Assembly (NCBI RefSeq): GCF_021215455.1
Contig: NZ_JAJPWV010000001.1
Coordinates: 1-64,000 of the forward strand
Source of the DNA: Mucilaginibacter roseus
GTDB taxonomy: Bacteria; Bacteroidota; Bacteroidia; Sphingobacteriales; Sphingobacteriaceae
DNA: 64,000 nucleotides
Direction of reading: 5' to 3'
Shown here: positions 8,939 to 16,879 of the stretch, in pieces
How the letters are laid out: the number at the start of each line of letters is the position of its first letter
Position numbering within the stretch: the first letter of the stretch is position 1
Notes under the pieces: model-generated
The model's database searches: none
Seen by the model: only the letters and a program-made list of their open reading frames with translations
Told to the model about the DNA's origin: nothing
Program-made: the position numbers and the translations under genes

Positions 8939-9148
8939 TTACTTTTTTGATGTGGCTACTATTACAATGCCGCCTATCAGCAATACGCCGCCGAGGTAGG
9001 GTGGCCAGCTTACCGTTTTTTCTTTATCTGCCGATACTTGTATAGGTCCGGCATCTATCACTTTCTCTTTTTTGGTGTAGGTAAAGCCAGTCCATATCAG
9101 CATAGCGGCACCTATAACAATTAGTATTATTCCGGTAACTCTGTTCAT
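8939..9148 (-). CDS. Small two-helix membrane protein
   Basis: 69 residues from the ATG at 9148. An upstream start at 9232 would overlap the divergent LuxR gene and adds a polar stretch, so I prefer the shorter form. Two membrane helices: GIILIVIGAAMLIWTGFTY (about 6-24) and YLGGVLLIGGIVIVATS, separated by a charged loop. This looks like the small DUF3185-like or general 'two TM, hypothetical' proteins. Function unknown. Confidence 0.65.
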   Translation of the reverse strand: MNRVTGIILIVIGAAMLIWTGFTYTKKEKVIDAGPIQVSADKEKTVSWPPYLGGVLLIGGIVIVATSKK

Positions 9149-9209
9149 AATCTTTAGTTTGTGTATGTGATAAGTAGCACGGGTGGCAAAATGTTTTATT
9201 TTTGATGAC

Positions 9210-9683
9210 ATGACCAGCACCTTTTGGCTCAAATATCGATCGATATTGCTCTATGGCTTATTGTTAGCCTTACTGCTTTTTTTGCTGAAATGGCTCGAGG
9301 TGCGATTGATCATGGTAAACCATTCGTTTGAAATATATGCCGGCAGCATCGCCCTGATTTTTACTGTGCTGGGTATATGGTTGGCTGTAAAGCTAACCAG
9401 CCCCAAAGTAAGGACTGTGGTTATTGAAAAACAGGTTTTTGTTAATCCTTCCGCAGATTTCGCTCTGAATGAAAAAGCCCTGCAAGTTACGGGTTTAAGC
9501 ACCCGGGAGTTAGAGGTGCTGCAATTGATGGCGCAGGGCCTGAGCAACCAACAGATAGCAGATCAACTGTATGTATCATTAAACACCGTTAAAACCCACA
9601 GTTCAAAAGTACTCGAAAAGCTGGAAGCGGGCAGGCGCACACAGGCGGTGGATAAGGCACGTAAGCTGGGGATTGTTCCATAA
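9210..9683 (+). CDS. Membrane-anchored LuxR-type transcription factor
   Basis: About 157 residues from the ATG at 9210 (a GTG at 9183 is also in frame). Two N-terminal membrane helices, YGLLLALLLFLLKWLEV and IYAGSIALIFTVLGIWLAV, are followed by a linker and a C-terminal GerE/LuxR helix-turn-helix: LSTRELEVLQLMAQGLSNQQ, then IADQLYVSLNTVKTHSSKVLEKL. There is no receiver or autoinducer domain, so DNA binding may be controlled from the membrane. It is divergent from the small membrane protein gene. Confidence 0.85.
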   Translation: MTSTFWLKYRSILLYGLLLALLLFLLKWLEVRLIMVNHSFEIYAGSIALIFTVLGIWLAVKLTSPKVRTVVIEKQVFVNPSADFALNEKALQVTGLSTRELEVLQLMAQGLSNQQIADQLYVSLNTVKTHSSKVLEKLEAGRRTQAVDKARKLGIVP

Positions 9684-9705
9684 AGCTCATGATTTAGTAT
9701 GATAA

Positions 9706-9731
9706 AGGGTGATTTTCTACAAAATCACCCT
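9706..9731. terminator. Hairpin downstream of the LuxR gene
   Basis: Perfect 11-bp stem AGGGTGATTTT/AAAATCACCCT with loop CTAC. There is no U-tract after it on the + strand, so its role as a terminator is uncertain. Confidence 0.45.
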
Positions 9732-9793
9732 AAAGTATGAGCGTTGATACCGCCATGATAACCATTTTTACCACCCACAAAACTTTATAACAC

Positions 9794-10327
9794 ATGAAAA
9801 AATATGTAATTACTTTCGGGGTTATCGCCGGCATTATTGTAAGCGCGATGATGGTTTATTCTATCACGTCGTGCTATAACTCGCTTGATTTTGAAGGCAG
9901 TGAGGTTATTGGCTATAGCTCCATGATCATTGCGTTCTCCTTTATTTTTGTAGCGATAAAAAACTATCGCGATAAAATCAGCGCAGGTATTATTTCATTT
10001 GGTAAGGCCTTCCGGATAGGGCTGTTGATTACCTTGGTGGCATCAACTATTTATGTGCTGGTGTGGTTGGTATACTTCTACAATTTTGTGCCCGATTTTA
10101 TGGACAAATACACAGCCCATGCCATACAGCAAGCTAAAGAAAGCGGCTTGTCAGCTATAGAATTAAAAGATCAAACCGAGCAGATTTCCGGCATGAGCAA
10201 GATGTATAAAAATCCGTTGTTTGTAGTGTTGTTTACCTATATGGAAATTATGCCTGTAGGTTTGATCATCTCGGTGATAGCCGCGTTAATACTGAAGCGC
10301 AATACTCCAAAGGTGGTAACGGTATAG
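9794..10327 (+). CDS. DUF4199 integral membrane protein
   Basis: 177 residues with four hydrophobic segments: YVITFGVIAGIIVSAMMVYS (3-22), IGYSSMIIAFSFIFVAI (40-56), FRIGLLITLVASTIYVLVWL (75-94) and a C-terminal one at about 150-168. A soluble helix with Lys and Glu follows the third. Layout and the motif FVAIKNYRDK...GxISFGKAFRIG fit DUF4199, a Bacteroidota family with no assigned role. Confidence 0.82.
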   Translation: MKKYVITFGVIAGIIVSAMMVYSITSCYNSLDFEGSEVIGYSSMIIAFSFIFVAIKNYRDKISAGIISFGKAFRIGLLITLVASTIYVLVWLVYFYNFVPDFMDKYTAHAIQQAKESGLSAIELKDQTEQISGMSKMYKNPLFVVLFTYMEIMPVGLIISVIAALILKRNTPKVVTV

Positions 10328-10457
10328 CATTGTTTGTTTAACAGGCTTAGCGTAATTGTCATTTCAAATGAGGTAAGAGGAGAAATCCGTTAGAATTTTA
10401 GTAAAACGATAGGTGTCTCTTTTTACCTCCTCAATATAAACATTAACATATAAGAGC

Positions 10458-11906
10458 TTACAAATCAAATGTATACCTTGCTGAAACTCGCAGGAAAGGG
10501 TATTTTTTATTTACATCCGGATGTTCATCATACTTACCTTCCAGGATGAAATAACCGGGTTCGGCAAGCACCGAAAGATTTTTAAGCGCACGGTACCTAA
10601 CCTCGCTGGTTAGCGTATGTAAAAAATAATGAGAATTGTTGCCGTTTACGGTTTTAAGCCATGCGCCGCGGTAATCAAGCCCGAAAAAGAAACGGTCGGT
10701 TATATTCAGGCTACCACTGCCGCCAATGCTGGCACCCGAAGTATAATCGTAATTGCGCTCGTTATACACATAAGTGTTGGGTACAGCAGCCAATATTACC
10801 GCTCCCGCGCTGAAAGCAGTATTTAACTTAACATTATCAAGCAGTTGATACTGTGAAAATAAGTTCATCTTCACGCTTTGGCCGCCGTAAAAAAATGCTT
10901 CGTTTTCGTAATAATCATAATTGGCAGATAGTATGGCCAGGTGTTTTATCCTGTCGCTGTTGCGCAGTTCCCAGCCTGCTATAGAGCCGTAAACGTTGAT
11001 TGCGTTAACTTTAGAACTATCATCCTGGCCAAGCTCAACGTTAACAATGATGTTACTGAAGGGAGTACTGTAATCATCATACGGGTTACCGTAAATAAAC
11101 TTAGCCCTGGCAAACCAGCCGAATTTTCCCTTGGCACCCGGCAAACTATAGCTATTGGGGTTGAAGCGCCTTGCACCAAGGTCAAGCTCTACGCTTATTT
11201 TGGTGGAATCATAATCGGCTGTGTTACGATTAACCTTGCCCCACTTTCCGTCAATTATCCGGTTAAGGCCATTCATGGGGTTCACTATAAAGCCAATTAC
11301 CTCGTTCATCTGCCGCTTAAACCCGGTGGCCCGGTTGTTTACTATCCGGTTAGCCAAACGGTGCGTCATCTCACCCAATACTACGCCTCCAAAGGTGGTA
11401 TTCACAAAATCATTAGGTGATGGTGGCTCATTCTCGCCAAAGGTTTCCCATAAATAACTGCCCGCGGCGGTTGCCAGTGCCGACTGGCCAAATGTATAAC
11501 CATTTGAACGGAAAGCGTTGAAATACAAGCTGCCATGATAAGGATGGCCAAATTGGTTGGTTTTAAAAATATCCTTATCCCAGGTCCAGCTACCAGGTTT
11601 TATATTGTGTTTAATTGAGCTCCAGGTAACATTTGCATACGGCGCTTTTGATATGAACTTGCTATAGCTAAAGGGGATAGCTTCTGCCAAAAGCAGCTCA
11701 CCGCCGGCGCGCCAAAAATTCTTTTTACGTGGCTGGCGAAAATGATCGGGCAATTTAAGTTCGAGCGTATCGGCTATTATTTTAGCCCCGTCGGTAGCGT
11801 TTTGGGCTTTGGCGGGTTTACAACATGCAAGTGTAAAAATAGCAAGCAGGGCAAAACCGGTTAGCGGCTTGGCAAGTTTATAGGGGGCGCAGAAAAACAT
11901 AATCAA
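10458..11906 (-). CDS. DUF3943 family outer-membrane-associated protein
   Basis: 482 residues. Signal peptide MIMFFCAPYKLAKPLTGFAL... ends near PAKAQN. The central motif TNQFGHPYHGSLYFNAFRSN (about 118-137) and the following ETFGENEPPSPNDFVNTTFG are the hallmark of DUF3943. The rest alternates aromatic beta-strand segments, ending RVSARYTFDL with a terminal hydrophobic residue typical of outer-membrane barrels. Function is not established. It is divergent from the phosphate operon that starts at 12102. Confidence 0.85.
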   Translation of the reverse strand: MIMFFCAPYKLAKPLTGFALLAIFTLACCKPAKAQNATDGAKIIADTLELKLPDHFRQPRKKNFWRAGGELLLAEAIPFSYSKFISKAPYANVTWSSIKHNIKPGSWTWDKDIFKTNQFGHPYHGSLYFNAFRSNGYTFGQSALATAAGSYLWETFGENEPPSPNDFVNTTFGGVVLGEMTHRLANRIVNNRATGFKRQMNEVIGFIVNPMNGLNRIIDGKWGKVNRNTADYDSTKISVELDLGARRFNPNSYSLPGAKGKFGWFARAKFIYGNPYDDYSTPFSNIIVNVELGQDDSSKVNAINVYGSIAGWELRNSDRIKHLAILSANYDYYENEAFFYGGQSVKMNLFSQYQLLDNVKLNTAFSAGAVILAAVPNTYVYNERNYDYTSGASIGGSGSLNITDRFFFGLDYRGAWLKTVNGNNSHYFLHTLTSEVRYRALKNLSVLAEPGYFILEGKYDEHPDVNKKYPFLRVSARYTFDL

Positions 11907-12101
11907 TAACGGTGTGGTGCGGCTATCCTCTTAATCAGGAATAGGTAGTAAATAAATAAATTGTTAAGATTGTTTTAAGCCGGCGTAAGATGTTTTTAAC
12001 AGTGAGAGAATAAAAACAAGTTTAACACGTTAATACGCCGTCCTTATTTTGCATAAACACACTAATAAGCGATATTTATATCATATTCACCAAACACACA
12101 C

Positions 12102-13316
12102 ATGAATTACAAACAATTGCTGGACGAGGTAAAAGATCATGTCATTAAATACTTTCGTGATCATAATAACCCTAATCTGGTATATCATAACTTAGGCCAT
12201 ACCAAAAATGTGGTTGGCGCCGCTATGCAGATAGCTAACCACTACCAGCTTAATGATGAGGATTACTTTATTGTAATAGCCGGTGCCTGGTTTCACGATA
12301 CCGGTTACATGGTTGATGCCTCAAAGCACGAAGAAAGCAGCGCTCAGGTTGCGACAGATTATCTGAAGCATAAAGGAGTTGACGCGGCGGTGATCGCTAA
12401 AGTTCAGGGTGTAATAATGGCTACCAAAATGCCGCAGAAGCCTAACGGGTTGCTACAGGAGATCATGTGTGATGCAGACCTTTTTCACCTGGGTACGGTT
12501 GATCAGCGCAAGGGCAGCAGGCAGCTGCGCGAGGAGATGCTGCTATTCTGCAAAATGGATATTAATAAGGCCGACTGGCGGCAAAAGACCATCAATTTGA
12601 TGGAAAATCACCGCTATTTTACCGACTACTGCCGTTTGTTACTGGATGATCAGAAAGCGAAAAATCTGGAGGCTCTGAAAGAAAGGCAAAGTAAAAACGA
12701 CGCTAAGCAACAGGATATATTGGTTTTTGATAAGCAACGCGAGGAAAAAAAAGATGAGGATGAGCCGGAGAAAAAAAAGAAAGACCGCCCGGAGCGAGGC
12801 ATCGAAACCATGTTCAGGATCAGTTCAACCAACCATCAGCGCCTGAGCGATATGGCCGATAATAAGGCGCACATCATGATTACGGTAAACTCCATCATCC
12901 TGTCGGCCATTATCAGTTTGGTGTTGCGCAAGCTGGATCAGGACAGTACCTGGCTTATACCAACCGTGATGCTGATATCCGTGAGTTTGCTTACCATAAC
13001 ATTTTCCATACTGGCTACACGCCCTTCTATTCCTGACGGTCGTTTTACGCTCAATAACCTTAAAAATAAGGATGTAAACCTTTTGTTTTTTGGCAATTTC
13101 TACCGCATGTCTTTAGATGAATACAGCGCGGGTATGTTCCAGTTGATGGAGGATAAGGAGTTTTTGTATGGTAACCTCATCCGCGATAATTTTTCGCAAG
13201 GGGTGGTGTTAGGCAAAAAATACCGCCTGCTGCGTATATCATACAACATATTTATGTTCGGGTTGATTGTTTCGGTTTTCGCTTACATCATCGCGTCGAT
13301 ACTTAATGGAAAGTAA
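12102..13316 (+). CDS. HD-domain phosphohydrolase fused to a Pycsar-effector-like (PycTM) membrane domain
   Basis: 404 residues. N-terminal HD domain with metal ligands intact: H29/H33 in YHNLGHTKNVV, H65-D66 in WFHDTGYM, and D124/D126 in CDADLFHLG. A very charged linker (about 200-232, EEKKDEDEPEKKKK) leads to a membrane module starting ISSTNHQRLSDMADNKAHIM with two adjacent helices (about 257-312) and a third at the C-terminus (about 380-400). That module matches what I know as the Pycsar effector family (PF18967, formerly DUF5706). The HD part should hydrolyse a nucleotide or phosphoester; the membrane part may respond to one. No uridylate or cytidylate cyclase lies next to it. It is the first gene of the operon and overlaps ppk1 by 11 bp. 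Confidence 0.88.
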   Translation: MNYKQLLDEVKDHVIKYFRDHNNPNLVYHNLGHTKNVVGAAMQIANHYQLNDEDYFIVIAGAWFHDTGYMVDASKHEESSAQVATDYLKHKGVDAAVIAKVQGVIMATKMPQKPNGLLQEIMCDADLFHLGTVDQRKGSRQLREEMLLFCKMDINKADWRQKTINLMENHRYFTDYCRLLLDDQKAKNLEALKERQSKNDAKQQDILVFDKQREEKKDEDEPEKKKKDRPERGIETMFRISSTNHQRLSDMADNKAHIMITVNSIILSAIISLVLRKLDQDSTWLIPTVMLISVSLLTITFSILATRPSIPDGRFTLNNLKNKDVNLLFFGNFYRMSLDEYSAGMFQLMEDKEFLYGNLIRDNFSQGVVLGKKYRLLRISYNIFMFGLIVSVFAYIIASILNGK

Positions 13317-15354
13317 TAATCTGTTTAACGACCGTGACCTGAGCTGGCTATCGTTTAACGGGCGTGTGCTGGCCGAAGCTACCCAATCTGCCGTTCCGTT
13401 GCTTGAACGCATCAAATTCCTGTCGATCTTTTCATCAAACCTCGACGAATTTTACCGGGTGCGTATGCCGGTGCTGGCGGCATTTCAAAAAATTACGAGT
13501 GATGGCGATGAGGCGAATACAGCTAACTTGCAGCAGGCGCGTGATATCATCATGTCACAGCAGCAATTGTTTGGCAAAACGCTGACAGGGCAAATAATCC
13601 CGCAATTAAAGCAAAACGGCATTCACCTTTTTTATAATGAGGCGATACCTGATAAGTATCATGCTTTGCTTAAAGCCTATTTTTACAGCGATGTGCTTGG
13701 CTTTTTACAGCCGGTATGTGTGGGTGTAAATGATATCAATTTCTTTCCGGAGAATAACAAGCTTTACTTTTTGGCTGTAACCGAAAACAACGGTCAGCAG
13801 GAAACGGTGATTGTGAATATCCCGTCAGACAAAGTACCTCGTTTTTACACCGCTGATCTTGATGGCGAAACGGCCGTTTTTTTCCTGGATGATATTATGC
13901 GGCTTAACCTCAACACGCTTTTTCCGTGCAAAAACGTTAAAGGCTGCTACAGCTTTAAAATAACGCGCGATGCGGAGCTTGATCTGAAAGATGAGTACAC
14001 CAGCGACGTTGCCGAGCAGGTAGAGAAGCAGCTTAACAAACGCGACCAGGGTTTAGCCACGCGTTTTTTGTTTGAGCCGGGCATTCCATTATACAGCCTG
14101 AATTTAACCACGGAGCAGCTTGGCTTGGCTAATGCCGTAAGTGTTGAAGGGGGCAGGTACCATAACTTAAAGGACTTTGCCGACTTCCCGGTAAAAAATA
14201 GTGCTTTAATTTACAGCCGCTGGCCGGCGGCTGATTATCCGGATGTGCCGGGCGGTACAACCTTGCTGCAATATCTGGACGGGCGCGACGTTTTACTGAA
14301 CGTTCCGTATCAATCATACCATAGTATTTTACGTTTTTTTAATGAGGCAGCCACGCATCCCGATGTAGAGGAGATTTACATTACGCTTTACCGGGTGGCA
14401 AGGGAATCAAAAATTGTGAACGCCCTTATCAGCGCGGCTAAAAACGGTAAAAAGGTTACCGTTATGATAGAGCTGAAAGCCCGGTTTGACGAAGCGAACA
14501 ACATTAAATGGGCGCGTAAAATGAAGGATGCGGGCGTGCGTATTATTTACAGCATTACGGCGCTAAAGGTACATGCCAAGGTAGCGCTAATAAAACGCAG
14601 GGAGGATGACCGGATAAAATATACAGGTTTGCTGGCTACGGGAAATTTTAACGAGAGTACGGCATTATTTTATACCGATCATATTTTGATGACGAGCAAC
14701 CCGGCGCTTACCAGAGAGATGGAGCTGCTGCTATTATTTCTTACCAAGCGGCAAAAACCATCATCGCCGGATTTGATACCTTTTAGCGAGTTGCTGGTAT
14801 CGCAGTTTAATTTGCAACGGCGTTTTTTGGAATTGATAGATAATGAAATAGCGAATGCCGAAAGAAGACTGCCGGCATCCATCATTATAAAGATGAACAA
14901 CCTGGAAGAAAAGGTGCTCATCAGTAAGTTATATGATGCCTCACGTGCGGGAGTGAAGATACAGCTGATTGTTCGCGGTATATGCTGTATTGTACCGGGC
15001 GTTGAGGGTATGAGCAACAATATTGAGGTACGCCGCATTGTTGACCGTTACCTGGAGCATGGGCGGGTGTTTATATTTGAGAATGGCGGCGATAAGCAGG
15101 TCTACATGGGCTCAGCAGATTGGATGAACAGGAATATTTATCGCCGTATTGAAGTTTGTTTCCCGGTGTATGATGTAGGTATTAAAGCGGAGATAATGCG
15201 TTTAATAGATCTGCAATTACAGGATAACGTACAGGCGGTTTATGTGGACAGGGAGATGAATAACGTTCCTGTTACATCATCAACACCAGAGGTACAATCG
15301 CAGCAGGCCATTTATAATTTTTTAAAGAATGATAAGCATGAAAAAAATATATAG
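13306..15354 (+). CDS. ppk1: Polyphosphate kinase 1
   Basis: 682 residues from the ATG at 13306, which sits inside the last codons of the upstream gene and suggests translational coupling. The N-terminus FNDRDLSWLSFNGRVL is a PPK1 signature. The autophosphorylated His is H423 in ALKVHAKVALI, and the second conserved His is H585 in DRYLEHGRVFIF. YTGLLATGNFNESTA lies between them, and R-rich PPK_C motifs follow. The enzyme reversibly moves the gamma-phosphate of ATP to polyphosphate at the membrane. Length and motif order are normal. The next gene starts inside its 3' end. Confidence 0.96.
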   Translation: MESNNLFNDRDLSWLSFNGRVLAEATQSAVPLLERIKFLSIFSSNLDEFYRVRMPVLAAFQKITSDGDEANTANLQQARDIIMSQQQLFGKTLTGQIIPQLKQNGIHLFYNEAIPDKYHALLKAYFYSDVLGFLQPVCVGVNDINFFPENNKLYFLAVTENNGQQETVIVNIPSDKVPRFYTADLDGETAVFFLDDIMRLNLNTLFPCKNVKGCYSFKITRDAELDLKDEYTSDVAEQVEKQLNKRDQGLATRFLFEPGIPLYSLNLTTEQLGLANAVSVEGGRYHNLKDFADFPVKNSALIYSRWPAADYPDVPGGTTLLQYLDGRDVLLNVPYQSYHSILRFFNEAATHPDVEEIYITLYRVARESKIVNALISAAKNGKKVTVMIELKARFDEANNIKWARKMKDAGVRIIYSITALKVHAKVALIKRREDDRIKYTGLLATGNFNESTALFYTDHILMTSNPALTREMELLLLFLTKRQKPSSPDLIPFSELLVSQFNLQRRFLELIDNEIANAERRLPASIIIKMNNLEEKVLISKLYDASRAGVKIQLIVRGICCIVPGVEGMSNNIEVRRIVDRYLEHGRVFIFENGGDKQVYMGSADWMNRNIYRRIEVCFPVYDVGIKAEIMRLIDLQLQDNVQAVYVDREMNNVPVTSSTPEVQSQQAIYNFLKNDKHEKNI

Positions 15355-16222
15355 AGAGTTCAAATTTCAATCGGCCTTTTTGCTGATTTTATCGCTGGTT
15401 TTCATCAGCTTTTCGTGCATGCAGAAAAAGGGTGGCTCGAAAAATCCACCGGGGTACGATCTTTCTAAACCGCAAACATTTTACATGCCTGCCAGCCTGA
15501 CCGAAATATCAGGCCATACTTTTTACAAGGGCGATCCTTCGGTAGTATACGCGCAGGAAGATGAGAGCGGCCGGGTATATTTTTTCAAGCCGGGCGATAA
15601 GAACGTATCATCCACTCAGTTTGCCGGCCCCGGCGATTATGAGGACATTGCCATTTGCCGCGAGCAGGTAATTATGCTGCGCAGCGATGGCGTATTATTC
15701 GTTTTTCCGCTGGCGCAAGTGAAGGCGGGTAAGGTTACCACGGTAAAAACAATCGGCAACATTTTGCCTAAAGGCGAATATGAGGGTATGTATGCCGACG
15801 AAAGTACGGCTACTATTTACATCATCACTAAAAACAGCAAAACTGACAAAAAAATGAACACCACAGCGGGCTATAAGTTCAACCTTTTGGCAGGTAATAA
15901 CTTAAAACCCGCAGGTGAGTTTAGTATATCAAACGAGGAGATAGGAACGCTCTCAGGAGAGAAAAAGAAAAGGAAGGCCAGGTTTATGCCTTCGGCACTT
16001 ACCAAAAATCCGCTTACCAATGAGTGGTACATACTATCATCCATCAACAAAATGATAGTGGTTACTGATAATAACTTTAAGGTAAAGGATGTTTATCCGC
16101 TTACACGTTCACAATTTCCGCAGCCTGAAGGCATAGCGTTCGACAGGCAGGGCAACCTATACATTTCAAACGAGGGTGGTAAGGGCAGTGGCACACTGCT
16201 TAAGTATTTGTATAGCAAGTAA
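15338..16222 (+). CDS. SdiA-regulated-type lipoprotein (predicted beta-propeller)
   Basis: About 294 residues from the ATG at 15338 (15329 is also possible); it overlaps the ppk1 end by 17 bp. Lipoprotein signal: MKKIYREFKFQ then a hydrophobic stretch, with lipobox Cys in FISFSC. The body has propeller-like repeats LTEISGHTFYKGDPSVVYAQ and EDESGRVYFFKPG, then GDYEDIAI, KGEYEGMYAD, and near the end PEGIAFDRQGNLYISNEGG. This matches the SdiA-regulated/YjiK family (PF06977), thought to be phytase-like propellers. It would sit on the periplasmic face of a membrane. A phosphoester or polyphosphate ligand is suggested only by the operon. Confidence 0.8.
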   Translation: MKKIYREFKFQSAFLLILSLVFISFSCMQKKGGSKNPPGYDLSKPQTFYMPASLTEISGHTFYKGDPSVVYAQEDESGRVYFFKPGDKNVSSTQFAGPGDYEDIAICREQVIMLRSDGVLFVFPLAQVKAGKVTTVKTIGNILPKGEYEGMYADESTATIYIITKNSKTDKKMNTTAGYKFNLLAGNNLKPAGEFSISNEEIGTLSGEKKKRKARFMPSALTKNPLTNEWYILSSINKMIVVTDNNFKVKDVYPLTRSQFPQPEGIAFDRQGNLYISNEGGKGSGTLLKYLYSK

Positions 16223-16249
16223 TTTGTATATTTAAAGTAAATTTAAAGT

Positions 16250-16879
16250 ATGCGTGTGGTGATGAAATGTTTTTTGCTGTTTATTTTTGCTGCTGTTGTA
16301 TGTTTTTGCAAGCCGGTTTTTGCCCAGGGCTGGGATGCCAAACTGCTTAACAAGATCAACCCGGAGAACCCCAATTCGCAATACTGGATAAATACCAGTA
16401 ACTCGGTTTACTGGGCAAGCGCGGCGGTGCCTGCGGGCTCATTGCTGTATGGTTTAATCAGCGGCGATGAAAAGGCCAAGCACAGTTCGTTTGATCTGTT
16501 TGTAAGTTTAGGCGCCAATATGCTGGTTACTGATTTGATGAAGAAATCATTTAACCGCACGCGCCCGGGCGATAAATATCCGAATATGATTTATCCGGTA
16601 TCGCCAACAACTGATATGTCAATGCCTTCGGGCCATACCAGTATGGCGTTTGCAACAGCAACAACATTGTCATTACAATACAAAAAGTGGTATGTTACTG
16701 TGCCTGCTTATGCATGGGCGGCTTCGGTAGGGTATTCACGCATGTATTTAGGTAAACATTACCCCTCGGATGTGTTGGGCGGAGCGGCGTTAGGGATAGG
16801 AGCGGGTTATGCAAGCCATTGGCTTAACCGAAAGTTATTTAAACGCTACTACACCACACCAAAGCCCTATGCGCAATAA
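16250..16879 (+). CDS. PAP2-family phosphatase
   Basis: 209 residues with a signal sequence (to about FAQGW). The three PAP2 motifs are complete: KKSFNRTRP (KxxxxxxRP), PSGHTSMAF, and SRMYLGKHYPSDVLGG (SRxxxxxHxxxD). This acid phosphatase/chloroperoxidase fold removes phosphate from lipid phosphates, undecaprenyl or polyisoprenyl pyrophosphates, or soluble phosphoesters outside the cytoplasm. It lacks the six-helix layout of integral lipid phosphatases, so it may be largely periplasmic. Gap to the upstream gene is 27 bp, and it overlaps the next start by 11 bp. Confidence 0.9.
   Translation: MRVVMKCFLLFIFAAVVCFCKPVFAQGWDAKLLNKINPENPNSQYWINTSNSVYWASAAVPAGSLLYGLISGDEKAKHSSFDLFVSLGANMLVTDLMKKSFNRTRPGDKYPNMIYPVSPTTDMSMPSGHTSMAFATATTLSLQYKKWYVTVPAYAWAASVGYSRMYLGKHYPSDVLGGAALGIGAGYASHWLNRKLFKRYYTTPKPYAQ

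Noticed and set aside
14113..14330. Minus-strand open frames inside ppk1 and similar frames across large genes
   Set aside because: They mirror strong coding genes in another frame and show no motif.
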